60,167 nucleotides of DNA from an uncultured Clostridia bacterium (GTDB taxonomy: Bacteria > Bacillota > Clostridia > TANB77 > CAG-508). Position numbers and translations under genes: made by a program. Shown here one piece after another: positions 27,594-36,783 of the stretch; position 1 is the first letter of the stretch; each line of letters starts with the position of its first letter. The notes below the pieces were generated by a model. The model was not told the origin of the DNA. It did not search any database and was given only the letters and a program-made list of their open reading frames with translations. The stretch spans positions 1-60,167 of the forward strand of contig CANRAY010000006.1 in assembly GCA_947628735.1 (NCBI GenBank), in the 5' to 3' direction.

Positions 27594-28994
27594 ATGGTAT
27601 TTAGTAGCGTCGTATTTTTATATATTTTTTTACCGATAATGCTTCTTATTTATTTTATTGTACCAAAGAAGTTTAAAAATGCTGTTATGATTTTAGCAAG
27701 TCTAGTTTTCTTTGCGTGGGGAGAAATTCGTTATATATTTATTATGTTAGTACTTGCGGTAATGGATTTTTGGTGTGGTAAAAAAATTAATCAATATTTT
27801 GATGATAAAAAGAAAAAGAGAAAATATTTATGGATTAATTTAGGAGTAAATTTATTTATTTTATTCTTTTTTAAATATTCGGATTTTATTATAGCAAATA
27901 TTAATAGTCTTACAGGTCTTAATATACCATTATTAAACATTCCTCTACCTATAGGTGTGTCTTTTAATACATTTCAATCTTTATCTTACGTAATTGATGT
28001 ATATAGGGGAACTGTTAAATATGAAAAAAGTTTTTACAATTATTTGACATATACAACCTTATTCCCACAAATTATTGCAGGACCTATTGTAAGATATGAA
28101 GAAGTGGATGAAGAACTAGAAGATAAAAAAATTAGCTTAGATAATTTCTCTATGGGAATGAAGAGATTTTTAATAGGCCTTGGTAAAAAGGTATTAATTG
28201 CTAATCAGGTAGGAGCTTTGTGGAATGTTATTGAAACTGGTGGATATTCAGAATTAACTACTCTTTTGTCATGGACTGGTATTATAGCATTTGCATTACA
28301 AATTTATTTTGATTTTAGTGGATATTCAGATATGGCTATAGGATTAGCTCAAATATTTGGAATGAAATTTGATGAAAACTTCAATTATCCATATATTTCA
28401 AAAAGTATTACAGAATTTTGGAGAAGATGGCATATTACTTTAGGAAGTTGGTTTAAAGATTATGTATATATTCCATTAGGAGGAAATCGTAGAGGACTTG
28501 CTATACAAATTAGAAACATATTAATTGTATGGTTTTTAACAGGAGCATGGCATGGAGCTTCATGGAACTTTATTTTATGGGGTGTATACTTTGGAATTGT
28601 TTTGATTTTAGAAAAGGCATTTTTATTAAAAGTATTGGAAAAACTTCCAAAGATTGTAGGACATATTTATTCAATTATTCTTATTTTAGTAAGTTGGGCA
28701 ATATTTGCGTTTGAAGACTTAGCAAAAGTAGTAGAATATATTAAAGCAATGTTTATAAATCAATCTCTTTATAATTCAGAAGCTTTATATTATTTGAAAA
28801 ATTACGGATTTATTATTGTAATTGGTATTATTTGTTGTGTACCATTATGGAAAAAATTAAAGGAAAAGATAGATAAGAAAAATAGTGTTGTTTTAGAAAC
28901 AATAACATCTATTGGATATGTTGCTATTTTAGTATTATCAACAGCAAGTCTAGTAACAGATTCATTTAATCCATTCCTATATTTCCGTTTCTAA
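27594..28994 (+). CDS. MBOAT-family O-acyltransferase (AlgI/DltB-like)
   Basis: Polytopic membrane protein of 466 residues. PIGVSFNTFQSLSYVIDVYR, FPQIIAGPIVRYEEV, FDFSGYSDMAIGLAQIFG, SKSITEFWRRWHITLGSWFK and GAWHGASWNFILWG (with the conserved His) are standard MBOAT motifs. The family passes acyl groups across the membrane for acylation of wall polymers or exopolysaccharide. The DHHW gene next door is the usual extracytoplasmic partner. The acceptor polymer is not known. Confidence 0.93.
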   Translation: MVFSSVVFLYIFLPIMLLIYFIVPKKFKNAVMILASLVFFAWGEIRYIFIMLVLAVMDFWCGKKINQYFDDKKKKRKYLWINLGVNLFILFFFKYSDFIIANINSLTGLNIPLLNIPLPIGVSFNTFQSLSYVIDVYRGTVKYEKSFYNYLTYTTLFPQIIAGPIVRYEEVDEELEDKKISLDNFSMGMKRFLIGLGKKVLIANQVGALWNVIETGGYSELTTLLSWTGIIAFALQIYFDFSGYSDMAIGLAQIFGMKFDENFNYPYISKSITEFWRRWHITLGSWFKDYVYIPLGGNRRGLAIQIRNILIVWFLTGAWHGASWNFILWGVYFGIVLILEKAFLLKVLEKLPKIVGHIYSIILILVSWAIFAFEDLAKVVEYIKAMFINQSLYNSEALYYLKNYGFIIVIGIICCVPLWKKLKEKIDKKNSVVLETITSIGYVAILVLSTASLVTDSFNPFLYFRF

Positions 28995-29020
28995 AATAGA
29001 AAAAGTTTGGAGAAACGAAT

Positions 29021-30139
29021 ATGAAAAATAAAATATTTTTTATTATTTTTATGATAACTTGGGTGGGACTAATTATTTTTAATTTTATTCTTCCAAAACA
29101 GGTATTTTCTGAACAAGAAAATCGATATTTAGCCACAGTTCCTAAATTTTCTATGGATGATTTAGTAAATGGTGAATATGCAGAAGGGTTAGATACTTAT
29201 ATTAATGATCATTTTGTAGCGAGAAACTTTTGGCTAAAATTAAATTCTTTTGTGCAAATAGCAGAAGGAAAAACAGAAAATAATGGCGTGTATATTGGAA
29301 AAGAAAATTATTTATTTGAAAAGTTTAATTATGGAGAAAAAGAAAAAAATAACGTTAATAAAACAATAGAAGCAGTAAATAAATTTGCTCAAAATGTTGA
29401 TGTACCTGTATATTTTTTATTAGTACCTAATTCTATTTATGTGAATGCAGATAAACTTCCAGACAATGTAGAAGTCTATGATCAAGGTAAAATTATAGAT
29501 GAATTCTATCAAAAATGTAATGATAAAATTATTCCAGTAAATGTAGTAAATACCTTGAAAGAAAATAAAGATGAGATATCATTGTATTATAAAACAGATC
29601 ATCACATGACAAGTCAAGGTTCATACTTAATTTATGCAGATTATTGTAAAGTAGCCCATCTTCAAGCTACACAACTATCTGATTTTCAAGGAGATGTTGT
29701 TTCAGATGAATTTTTAGGAACTTTTGATTCAAAGGCGCAAGTATTGGGGCAGAAAACAGATGTAATGACAGCATATAAAAATGATACTAATCAAGAAATT
29801 GAAGGAGATTATGATGGTGTAAAGTATGATTCTATTTTTAATGATGAATATTTGAATAAAAAAGATAAATATTCATATTTTTTAAATGGAAATAGTGCTA
29901 AAGTTGTAATTAAAACAAAAGTAAATAATGGAAGAAAATTGTTAGTAATAAAAGATTCATATGCACATAATGTTGCACAATTTTTATGTACAAATTATGA
30001 AGAAATTCATTTTATAGATCCACGTTATTATAAGCTTTCTATGTCTGAATATATTAAAGAAAATGGTATTACAGAAACATTATTTTTATACAATGTTTCA
30101 AATATTACAACAGATATATCATTAAGAATTTTGAAATAA
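29021..30139 (+). CDS. DHHW family protein (AlgX/AlgJ-like acyltransferase partner)
   Basis: Protein of 372 residues with one N-terminal membrane helix (residues 4-24) and an extracytoplasmic domain. YYKTDHHMTSQGSYLIYADY is the DHHW motif, with Met in place of Trp. KLLVIKDSYAHNVAQFL resembles the SGNH-type serine block of AlgX/AlgJ. It probably completes transfer of the acyl group supplied by the MBOAT protein upstream. Spacing to the MBOAT gene is 26 bases. Confidence 0.85.
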   Translation: MKNKIFFIIFMITWVGLIIFNFILPKQVFSEQENRYLATVPKFSMDDLVNGEYAEGLDTYINDHFVARNFWLKLNSFVQIAEGKTENNGVYIGKENYLFEKFNYGEKEKNNVNKTIEAVNKFAQNVDVPVYFLLVPNSIYVNADKLPDNVEVYDQGKIIDEFYQKCNDKIIPVNVVNTLKENKDEISLYYKTDHHMTSQGSYLIYADYCKVAHLQATQLSDFQGDVVSDEFLGTFDSKAQVLGQKTDVMTAYKNDTNQEIEGDYDGVKYDSIFNDEYLNKKDKYSYFLNGNSAKVVIKTKVNNGRKLLVIKDSYAHNVAQFLCTNYEEIHFIDPRYYKLSMSEYIKENGITETLFLYNVSNITTDISLRILK

Positions 30140-30157
30140 ACAAAAGAGAGGAAACAG

Positions 30158-30706
30158 ATGGAATTATTATTTAATGAGATTATGAAGATTGATGAAATAG
30201 GATATCAGTTAGTTTCTAGTCATTTGATATCTGATTTTGCTACGCCTATTGCTAAATTTATTACTATTTTTGGAAGTGCTTTATTTCTTATTGCATTAAC
30301 GATTTTATTAGTTGTTTGCATTAAAGATAGAAAAATAGGACTTTGTATAGCGGCAAATTTAGGGTTAATTGGTATATTAAATTTTTTATTAAAGAACATT
30401 GTACAAAGACCAAGACCAACAGAATTTAGAATAGTTGAGGAAAGTGGATATAGTTTTCCATCTGGACATTCTATGATTGGCATGGCTTTTTATGGATTTT
30501 TAATCTATTTGGTTTATCGCTATATAAAAAATCCATATTTGAAATGGGGACTTATTGTATTTTTAGTAATTTTAATTTTATCTATAGGAGTTAGTAGAAT
30601 TTATTTAGGTGTACATTATACTACAGATGTATTAGCTGGATTTTTAGCTTCAATTTCTTATTTAATTATATATACTAGCATTATAAAAAAATATGTGCTA
30701 AAATAA
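30158..30706 (+). CDS. PAP2-family membrane phosphatase
   Basis: Protein of 182 residues with about five membrane helices. The three active-site motifs are complete: KNIVQRPRP, PSGHSMIG and SRIYLGVHYTTD. The family dephosphorylates undecaprenyl pyrophosphate or phosphatidic-type lipids at the membrane surface. It directly follows the DHHW gene, so an envelope function is likely. Confidence 0.9.
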   Translation: MELLFNEIMKIDEIGYQLVSSHLISDFATPIAKFITIFGSALFLIALTILLVVCIKDRKIGLCIAANLGLIGILNFLLKNIVQRPRPTEFRIVEESGYSFPSGHSMIGMAFYGFLIYLVYRYIKNPYLKWGLIVFLVILILSIGVSRIYLGVHYTTDVLAGFLASISYLIIYTSIIKKYVLK

Positions 30707-30728
30707 TATGCGAAAGGGGGAAGAAACA

Positions 30729-30998
30729 ATGGAAGAAAAAAGAGAGAAACAAGCAATGGTAGGATTTATACTAGGACTTTGCTCAATTATAGCATGGTTT
30801 TTACCTATTGTAGGATATCCGGTAACAATAGTTGGTATTGTTTTTAGTGTAAAGGGATTAAAATCAAGTAAAAATAGAACTAAGGCAATTGCAGGATTAA
30901 TACTTTCTATTATTTTCCTTGTTGTTACTTTAATTAATAGTATACTTGGTGTAATAATGACTACTGGCGCAATGATGTATATGAATATGGCGTATTAA
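30729..30998 (+). CDS. DUF4190 small membrane protein
   Basis: AAAGGGGG at 30712-30719 sets the start at ATG 30729 rather than 30708. The 89 residues contain two membrane helices and the DUF4190 pattern (FILGLCSIIAWFLPIVGYPV, GIVFSVKGLKSSKNRTKAIA). Function unknown. Confidence 0.8.
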   Translation: MEEKREKQAMVGFILGLCSIIAWFLPIVGYPVTIVGIVFSVKGLKSSKNRTKAIAGLILSIIFLVVTLINSILGVIMTTGAMMYMNMAY

Positions 30999-31015
30999 TA
31001 TAATAAATATCTATA

Positions 31016-31048
31016 AAGGCAATTCTTATTTATTATGAATTGCTTTTA
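31016..31048 (+). terminator. Probable terminator after DUF4190 gene
   Basis: AAAGGCAATTC 31016-31026 pairs with GAATTGCTTTT 31038-31048 with one wobble. Confidence 0.6.
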
Positions 31049-31081
31049 TGGTTATAATATATACGAAGGAGTTGATATTTT

Positions 31082-31348
31082 ATGGAATATGTGTATAATA
31101 CAGAAAATACTTGTGCAAGAAGAATAAAATTCACTTTAAATGGAAATATAGTAACAAATGTACAGTTTTTAGATGGAGGATGTCCTGGAAATTTACAAGC
31201 TCTTCCAAGACTTATTGAAGGTATGACAGTAGAGGAAGTACTTAAAAGAATAGAAGGAATTAAATGCGGAATGAGAGGCACATCTTGTGCAGATCAATTA
31301 GCAAGAGCTTTAAGACAAGCTTATGAAAAAGAAAAAAGTAGAGTATAA
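31082..31348 (+). CDS. TSCPD domain protein, TIGR03905-like
   Basis: Protein of 88 residues. NTENTCARRIKFTLNGNIVT, FLDGGCPGNLQALPRLIEGM and GIKCGMRGTSCADQLARAL contain the conserved cysteines of the TSCPD group, which also occurs at the end of B12-dependent ribonucleotide reductases. Stand-alone function unknown. GAAGGAG precedes ATG 31082. Confidence 0.88.
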   Translation: MEYVYNTENTCARRIKFTLNGNIVTNVQFLDGGCPGNLQALPRLIEGMTVEEVLKRIEGIKCGMRGTSCADQLARALRQAYEKEKSRV

Positions 31349-31382
31349 ATAAAAAAATATAAATAGAGGAGTTGAGAATGAT

Positions 31383-31595
31383 ATGAAAGAAACAATTATA
31401 AAAGTAAAAGGTATGGTATGTGGAGGATGCGAAAATAGAGTTCAAAATGCATTAAAAACTATAGATGGTGTTGAAAATGTTGTTGCAAACCATGACACAG
31501 GTATTGTAACAGTAACTGCAAATGAAAATGTTACTAAAAATGCTATGGAAGAGAAAATAGAAGATATTGGATTCGAAGTAGTAAAGGAAGATTAG
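31383..31595 (+). CDS. copZ: Heavy-metal-associated (CopZ-like) copper chaperone
   Basis: Protein of 70 residues with one HMA ferredoxin-like fold. GMVCGGCENRVQNAL carries the CxxC Cu(I) site. It ends four bases before the CopA-type ATPase, so the two are co-expressed and it probably delivers copper to the pump. Confidence 0.88.
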   Translation: MKETIIKVKGMVCGGCENRVQNALKTIDGVENVVANHDTGIVTVTANENVTKNAMEEKIEDIGFEVVKED

Positions 31596-31598
31596 ATA

Positions 31599-33812
31599 AT
31601 GAAAAAAATAATTTTGTCTATTGATGGAATGACTTGTTCTGCTTGTTCAAATGGATTGGAAAAGTATTTGAATAAGCAAGAGGGAGTTATAAATGCAAGT
31701 GTCAATTTAGTTATGGCAAATGCTACTATTGAGTATGATGAAAAGAAATTAAATCAAGTAAAATTAGAAGAATTTGTAAAACAAGCTGGTTTTAAAAGCT
31801 TAGGGGAATTTAAAGAAATCAAGGTAGAAAGTAAAGGTAAAAAGGAAACTATAAAGTTTATCATTTTTACCTTTTTTGCGATTCTTCTAATGTATATTTC
31901 AATGGGACATATGATTAATTTGCCAACAATAAATATTATAGATCCACATACAAATGGAGTTAATTATGCTATTTCGTTGTGTATACTAGCAATTATTTTC
32001 ATGATATATGGCTTTGATATTTTAAAAAATGGCTATAAAAATTTGATTCATGGAACACCTAATATGGATACTTTAGTAGGTATTGGTGTTATTAGTAGTT
32101 TTTTATACAGTTTATATGGTATGTATAAAATTATACAAGGAGATCATACATACACAATGAACTTATATTTTGAATCAACTGCTATTGTTATTTATTTTAT
32201 TAAACTTGGAAGATATATAGATGGAATTAGCAAGGATAAAACAAAAGAAGCAATTAGTAAATTGGTAAAAATAACACCGGAAAAAGCAACTCTTAAGAAA
32301 GATGGAGTGGAAAAAGAAGTTACTCTTGATGAAATTCAAAAGGGAGATATAGTTATCTCAAAGGCAGGAGAAAAAATTGCAGTAGACGGAGAAATTGTAT
32401 TAGGAAAAGCGCATTTAGACGAATCCTTTATTACAGGTGAAAGTAAACCTGTATCAAAAGAAGTAGGTAGTAAAGTAATAGCTGGAAGTATGAACTATGA
32501 TGGATATGTAGAATATAAAGCAGAAAGAATAGGAAAAGAGTCTACCATATCTGAAATTGTTAGATTGGTAGTAGAGGCAAGTAATACAAAGGCACCTATC
32601 GCTAAGGTAGCAGATAAAGTATCTGGATATTTTGTACCAGCAGTTATGATTATTGCAATTATTTCTTTTATTGTGTATTTGATATTAGGAAATACTTTTC
32701 AAGATGCTTTAATAACTTTTGTTACTATTCTAGTAGTAGCTTGTCCTTGCAGTTTAGGTTTAGCCACTCCTCTTGCTATTGTAATTAGTGAAGGAACCTG
32801 TGCAAGTAATGGTATTTTGGTAAAGAAAAGTGAAATATTAGAAAATGCTCAAAAAGTAGATACTATTGTTTTTGACAAAACAGGAACTTTAACTTATGGA
32901 AAATTAAAAATTGCAGAAGTAAAAAATTATAGTAATTTAAAAGATGAAGAACTATTACAATTAGTGGGTAGTATAGAAAGTAAATCAACTCATCCTATTG
33001 GAAAAGCATTTACAGACTATATGGAAGAGAAAAAGTTACAAGTCTTAGAGGTTCAAACTTTTGAAAATGTTGCAGGCTATGGAATAGTAGGCAAAATAAA
33101 TGATGAAGAAATTATTGTGGGAAATGCTAAGATACTTGAAAAATACCAAATAAAAAACAATCATCAGAAGGATGAAAAAAATTTAGCAGAACAAGGCAAT
33201 AGTATTGTATATGTTGTAAAAAATAAAGAAATGATTGCTTTAATTGGTGTGAATGATATAGTAAGAGAAGAAGCTAAAAGTATTATTGATAAATTAAACA
33301 AAAATAAAATAGAAACTATTATGCTAACTGGAGATAATAAAGAAACAGCTGAAAAAATTGCAAAAGAAATTGGAATTACGCAAGTGATTTCAAGTGTATT
33401 ACCATCTGAAAAAACAAAAATGATTCAAGACTTAAAGGCAAAAAATAAATTTGTTATGATGTGTGGCGATGGAATAAATGATAGTCCAGCATTAGCAAAT
33501 TCTGATATTGGTGTTAGCGTTAATAGTGGAACAGATATTGCAATGGATTCATCAGATGTCATTTTAACAAGAAATGATTTGAATAGTATAGTTCATTTGA
33601 TTCATATTAGTAAGAGAACAATTAGAAATATAAAACAAAATTTATTCTGGGCATTTTTCTATAATTGTCTTATGATACCAATTGCAGTAGGAATATTAAA
33701 ACCATTCGGTATTTCTATTAATCCTATGATAGCAAGTATAGCTATGGTGATTAGTAGCTTTACAGTTATTTTAAATGCTTTGAGATTAAAGAGAATAAAA
33801 TTAGAAAAATAA
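31599..33812 (+). CDS. copA: Copper-translocating P1B-type ATPase
   Basis: Membrane pump of 737 residues exporting Cu(I). One N-terminal HMA domain (DGMTCSACSNGLEKYL), the TGES actuator loop, Cys382-Pro-Cys384 in VACPCSLGLATPLA, the phosphorylated Asp426 in DKTGT, the HP motif in KSTHPIGKAF, and GDGINDSPALANSDIG. These mark the Cu+/Ag+ class. No CsoR or CopY regulator is in the window. Length is normal. Confidence 0.95.
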   Translation: MKKIILSIDGMTCSACSNGLEKYLNKQEGVINASVNLVMANATIEYDEKKLNQVKLEEFVKQAGFKSLGEFKEIKVESKGKKETIKFIIFTFFAILLMYISMGHMINLPTINIIDPHTNGVNYAISLCILAIIFMIYGFDILKNGYKNLIHGTPNMDTLVGIGVISSFLYSLYGMYKIIQGDHTYTMNLYFESTAIVIYFIKLGRYIDGISKDKTKEAISKLVKITPEKATLKKDGVEKEVTLDEIQKGDIVISKAGEKIAVDGEIVLGKAHLDESFITGESKPVSKEVGSKVIAGSMNYDGYVEYKAERIGKESTISEIVRLVVEASNTKAPIAKVADKVSGYFVPAVMIIAIISFIVYLILGNTFQDALITFVTILVVACPCSLGLATPLAIVISEGTCASNGILVKKSEILENAQKVDTIVFDKTGTLTYGKLKIAEVKNYSNLKDEELLQLVGSIESKSTHPIGKAFTDYMEEKKLQVLEVQTFENVAGYGIVGKINDEEIIVGNAKILEKYQIKNNHQKDEKNLAEQGNSIVYVVKNKEMIALIGVNDIVREEAKSIIDKLNKNKIETIMLTGDNKETAEKIAKEIGITQVISSVLPSEKTKMIQDLKAKNKFVMMCGDGINDSPALANSDIGVSVNSGTDIAMDSSDVILTRNDLNSIVHLIHISKRTIRNIKQNLFWAFFYNCLMIPIAVGILKPFGISINPMIASIAMVISSFTVILNALRLKRIKLEK

Positions 33813-33833
33813 TAAATTGAAGATAAAAATAAT

Positions 33834-33868
33834 AACAGGGCAATTTGTAATATTTTGCTCTGTTTTTT
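33834..33868 (+). terminator. Terminator after copA
   Basis: AACAGGGCAA 33834-33843 and TTGCTCTGTT 33855-33864 with one G-T pair, then TTTT. Confidence 0.8.
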
Positions 33869-33929
33869 ATTAAATATTTGTAACGAAAATTATTTTTGTA
33901 CGTCTTATATGCAAAGGAGGATAAAAGTT

Positions 33930-34409
33930 ATGCAGGATATAGAACAAATATATGAACAATATTTTGAAGTAGTTAATAAGTACTTATTCTGTTTAACTCA
34001 TAATGATGATATTGCTGAAGAGCTTACACAGGAAACTTTTTATAAGGCTGTTAAAAAAATAGATTCATATAAAGGCGATTGTAAAATGTCTGTGTGGTTA
34101 TGTCAAATTGCTAAAAATTTGTGGTATGACCAATGTAGAAAAAACAAGAAAGTAACGAATCTATCAGAAAATGATCTATTAGAAATGGAAGTTTCAAAAA
34201 CAATAGAAGAACAAATTATTTCAAAAGAAGAAAAATTACAGTTATATCAACAAATGCAAAAGTTAGATGCTAAAACAAGAGAAGTGATATATTTAAGAAT
34301 TACGGGAGAATTGAGTTTTAAAGAAATAGGAATTATTATGAATCAATCAGAAAATTGGGCAAGAGTTACATTTTATCGAGGAAAAAATAGGTTAAAGGAG
34401 AGTGATTAG
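33930..34409 (+). CDS. ECF-type RNA polymerase sigma factor
   Basis: AAAGGAGG at 33913-33920 places the start at ATG 33930, giving 160 residues. Region 2 covers YLFCLTHNDDIAEELTQETFYKA and region 4 REVIYLRITGELSFKEIGIIMNQSE, the helix-turn-helix for the -35 element. It resembles SigY/SigW-type factors. It overlaps or abuts the anti-sigma gene, the usual arrangement in which release of the anti-sigma activates the regulon. Confidence 0.92.
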   Translation: MQDIEQIYEQYFEVVNKYLFCLTHNDDIAEELTQETFYKAVKKIDSYKGDCKMSVWLCQIAKNLWYDQCRKNKKVTNLSENDLLEMEVSKTIEEQIISKEEKLQLYQQMQKLDAKTREVIYLRITGELSFKEIGIIMNQSENWARVTFYRGKNRLKESD

Positions 34410-34410
34410 T

Positions 34411-35079
34411 ATGAAGGAAAATTGTAAAATTGTTCAAGATTTATTACCAAACTATATTGAAAAATTAACAAGTAAAGAAACAAATTTATTTATAGAAAAT
34501 CATTTAAAAGAATGTCATGAATGTAATGAAATATTAGATAATATGCAAAAGACATTGAAAGTAAAAGGACAAAAAAGTGATGGGAGAGAAGTAAAATATA
34601 TTAAAAAAGTTAGAAACAAAATAAAACTTTTGGAAGCAATTATTGTTATCGTTTTAGCAATTTCTTTAGGAGTCGCAATTTATTATTGTTACTATTTTCA
34701 AGACTATAGTAAGCGTTTGGAAGAAAGAATGACAGAGGTAGGAACACAAATGTATGAAGTTTTATCAGAAAACATGTATCCAAATACTTTTTATGGTACG
34801 ATAGAAAAAATAGAAAATACAGGTATTATTAATAATATGAGAGTAACAATAAAAACTGAAAAAGAAAACTCAGAACAAGAACTCTATTTTGATGTTAATA
34901 TGGAAAATATAGGTAATAATTTTAAGATTAGAATGAATAATGAGGAGGTTTCTTTTGCACAATTAAAAGTGGGACAAACAGTAGCAGTATATAATTATAA
35001 ATTATTAGTTTATGAGGAAAATCCAGAGCCTAATTGCTTAAAAAATGTAAAAATGATTGATATATTAAAGGATAAATAA
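34411..35079 (+). CDS. Anti-sigma factor with zinc-finger (ZAS-like) domain
   Basis: ATG 34411 is preferred over GTG 34402 because AAAGGAG ends at 34400. The N-terminal HLKECHECNEIL is the HxxxCxxC anti-sigma zinc motif. A membrane helix follows (about residues 72-94), and then an extracytoplasmic domain of about 125 residues that could sense envelope signals. Starts two bases after the sigma factor stop codon. Confidence 0.88.
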   Translation: MKENCKIVQDLLPNYIEKLTSKETNLFIENHLKECHECNEILDNMQKTLKVKGQKSDGREVKYIKKVRNKIKLLEAIIVIVLAISLGVAIYYCYYFQDYSKRLEERMTEVGTQMYEVLSENMYPNTFYGTIEKIENTGIINNMRVTIKTEKENSEQELYFDVNMENIGNNFKIRMNNEEVSFAQLKVGQTVAVYNYKLLVYEENPEPNCLKNVKMIDILKDK

Positions 35080-35085
35080 AAAACA

Positions 35086-35114
35086 TTGTTAAACTACTTT
35101 TATTATGTTATATT
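35086..35114 (+). promoter_or_regulatory. Promoter before the third gene of the ECF locus
   Basis: TTGTTA 35086-35091 and TATATT 35109-35114 with a 17-base spacer. A dyad CTACTTTTAT/ATAAAAGTAG overlaps the -10 region. Confidence 0.6.
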
Positions 35115-35135
35115 ATAAAAGTAGGAGATGATTTT

Positions 35136-35974
35136 ATGAAAAGAATCATTAAGATGTTAATAATAATTGCTATTGTATTAATATTTCTGCTAGGTTTTGC
35201 ATTTGTTGGAGTATACTATTATATGGAAAATTATACAATGAAAGCGGTTATAATAAAGGTAGACGAAAAATATTTAGCAGTAAAGGGAATTGAAAATGTA
35301 ACAGGATTAATAGTCATTTCAAATGATCATACTGCTGAATTTAAACAGGGACAAGAAATATTGATTCATTTTGATGGAAATGTTATGACTAGTATGCCTG
35401 CATCGCTTGGTAATGTTAGAAAAGTTGAGATTTTGAAAGAAAATAGTGATGTAGCAATATCTGATGATGAATGGAGATTTTTCTACAGTTCAATAGATAA
35501 TGTAAGTGTAAATGTAAATGTAAATGAAATAACCGATAGTGGTATATCAATTACTATAGTAGATAAGAATGAATTACCATATGAATATATAGCAAACTAT
35601 GCGGTGAATAATAAGATAAAGAATAAGGAATATACTGGAGTGGGAGAAAAGATAGGCGAGGATACGGAGCATTCTATAGCTGGTTTTACACGGAACAGGT
35701 TCAGAGTATATATGGGAAGAAGTGAAAAAAATTTCAAGTATAGAGAAGGAAGATACTGTAGAACCATTAATATATAATTTACCTATTATGGAAGAAGATA
35801 ATCGTTATAGTATTATGGGATGGAAATTTGATTGGACGCCAATATATGGAAAATTAATGGAACGGAGAGTATAAATTTGTACAATATGCGGGGGATTCAT
35901 TAATTATAGTAGTTAAATTTTCTATTGATCATGATGGGAAAATATCAATGGAAGAACCTGAAATATTATTATAA
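35136..35974 (+). CDS. Membrane-anchored hypothetical protein with two +1 shifts at CGG
   Basis: Not recognised. N-terminal membrane helix (residues 4-28), then an OB/beta-type segment (YYMENYTMKAVIIKVDEKYL). The first frame meets in-frame CGG at 35691; skipping C35691 gives FT-G-TGSEYIWEEVKKI in the next frame. That frame meets in-frame CGG at 35863; skipping C35863 gives ME-G-EYKFVQYAGDSLIIVVKF in the third frame, ending at 35974. Without shifts translation stops at 35777. Both joints lack long homopolymers. It follows an ECF sigma/anti-sigma pair and may belong to that regulon. Confidence 0.65.
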
Positions 35975-36021
35975 GAAATAAGTATAGCTTAAAAATAATG
36001 ATAGAAGAAGAAATTGAGTTA

Positions 36022-36036
36022 TCGATAAAATATCGA
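36022..36036. promoter_or_regulatory. Candidate operator upstream of flavin reductase gene
   Basis: Perfect inverted repeat TCGATA-AAA-TATCGA, ten bases upstream of the -35 element. The regulator is not known. Confidence 0.5.
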
Positions 36037-36045
36037 CAATTGTAA

Positions 36046-36075
36046 TTGAAATCGATTCGTTTTTTATAGTATAAT
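36046..36075 (+). promoter_or_regulatory. Promoter of flavin reductase gene
   Basis: TTGAAA 36046-36051 and TATAAT 36070-36075 with an 18-base spacer. Confidence 0.75.
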
Positions 36076-36107
36076 TGGAACATATTAGAAAATTTGGAGG
36101 TTAAGAT

Positions 36108-36674
36108 ATGAGAAAAAATATTAAAACAACAGAGGCAATATTTCCAATGCCAGTATTAATGATTTCAACATATAATGAGGATGGAACTATTGATGTAATG
36201 AATGCAGCATGGGGAACTATGCTAGATAGAGATTATGTGATTTTAAATTTAACAGAAACGCATAAAACAGTAAAAAATATTAAGGAAAGAAAGGCTTTTA
36301 CAGTTAGTATTGCAGATAGTAAACATGTTGCAGAAGCTGATTATTTTGGAATTGCATCTGGAAATAATACTCCTGATAAGTTTGAAAATAGTAAATTAAC
36401 ATCAACAAAATCGGAAATAGTAGATGCACCAATTATTAATGAATTTCCTATTTGTATGGAATGTGAGTTTATTGAATATCAAAATGATCAATATGGTTGC
36501 GGTGTAGTAGGAAAGGTAGTAAATGTAACGGCAGATGAAAGAGTTATGAAAGGTGATACAGTTGATATTTCTTTGGTTGACGCAATTGCATTTGATCCTT
36601 ATACACATGGATATTATAAAGTTACAGAAAGAGTTGGAAATGCATTTAAAGACGGTTTAAAATTAAAAAAATAA
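36108..36674 (+). CDS. Flavin reductase-like FMN-binding protein
   Basis: Protein of 188 residues of the FMN-binding split-barrel (flavoredoxin-like) family. FPMPVLMISTYNEDGTIDVM, NAAWGTMLDRDYVILNL and HKTVKNIKERKAFTVSIAD form the flavin-binding part; YFGIASGNNTPDKFE is typical. Probably moves electrons between NAD(P)H and flavin or iron in this anaerobe. TTGGAGG precedes ATG 36108. Confidence 0.88.
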   Translation: MRKNIKTTEAIFPMPVLMISTYNEDGTIDVMNAAWGTMLDRDYVILNLTETHKTVKNIKERKAFTVSIADSKHVAEADYFGIASGNNTPDKFENSKLTSTKSEIVDAPIINEFPICMECEFIEYQNDQYGCGVVGKVVNVTADERVMKGDTVDISLVDAIAFDPYTHGYYKVTERVGNAFKDGLKLKK

Positions 36675-36681
36675 AAAGGAG

Positions 36682-36713
36682 AAAGCAGGGAAAGCATAGC
36701 TATTCCCTGCTTT
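36682..36713 (+). terminator. Terminator after flavin reductase gene
   Basis: AAAGCAGGGAA 36682-36692 and TTCCCTGCTTT 36703-36713, perfect 11-base arms, then ATTTT. Confidence 0.85.
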
Positions 36714-36783
36714 ATTTTGGATGATCACCTTATGCCTTTATATGTAGATTAATTAATTGATTCATAAAAGGTTTATTCAATAA

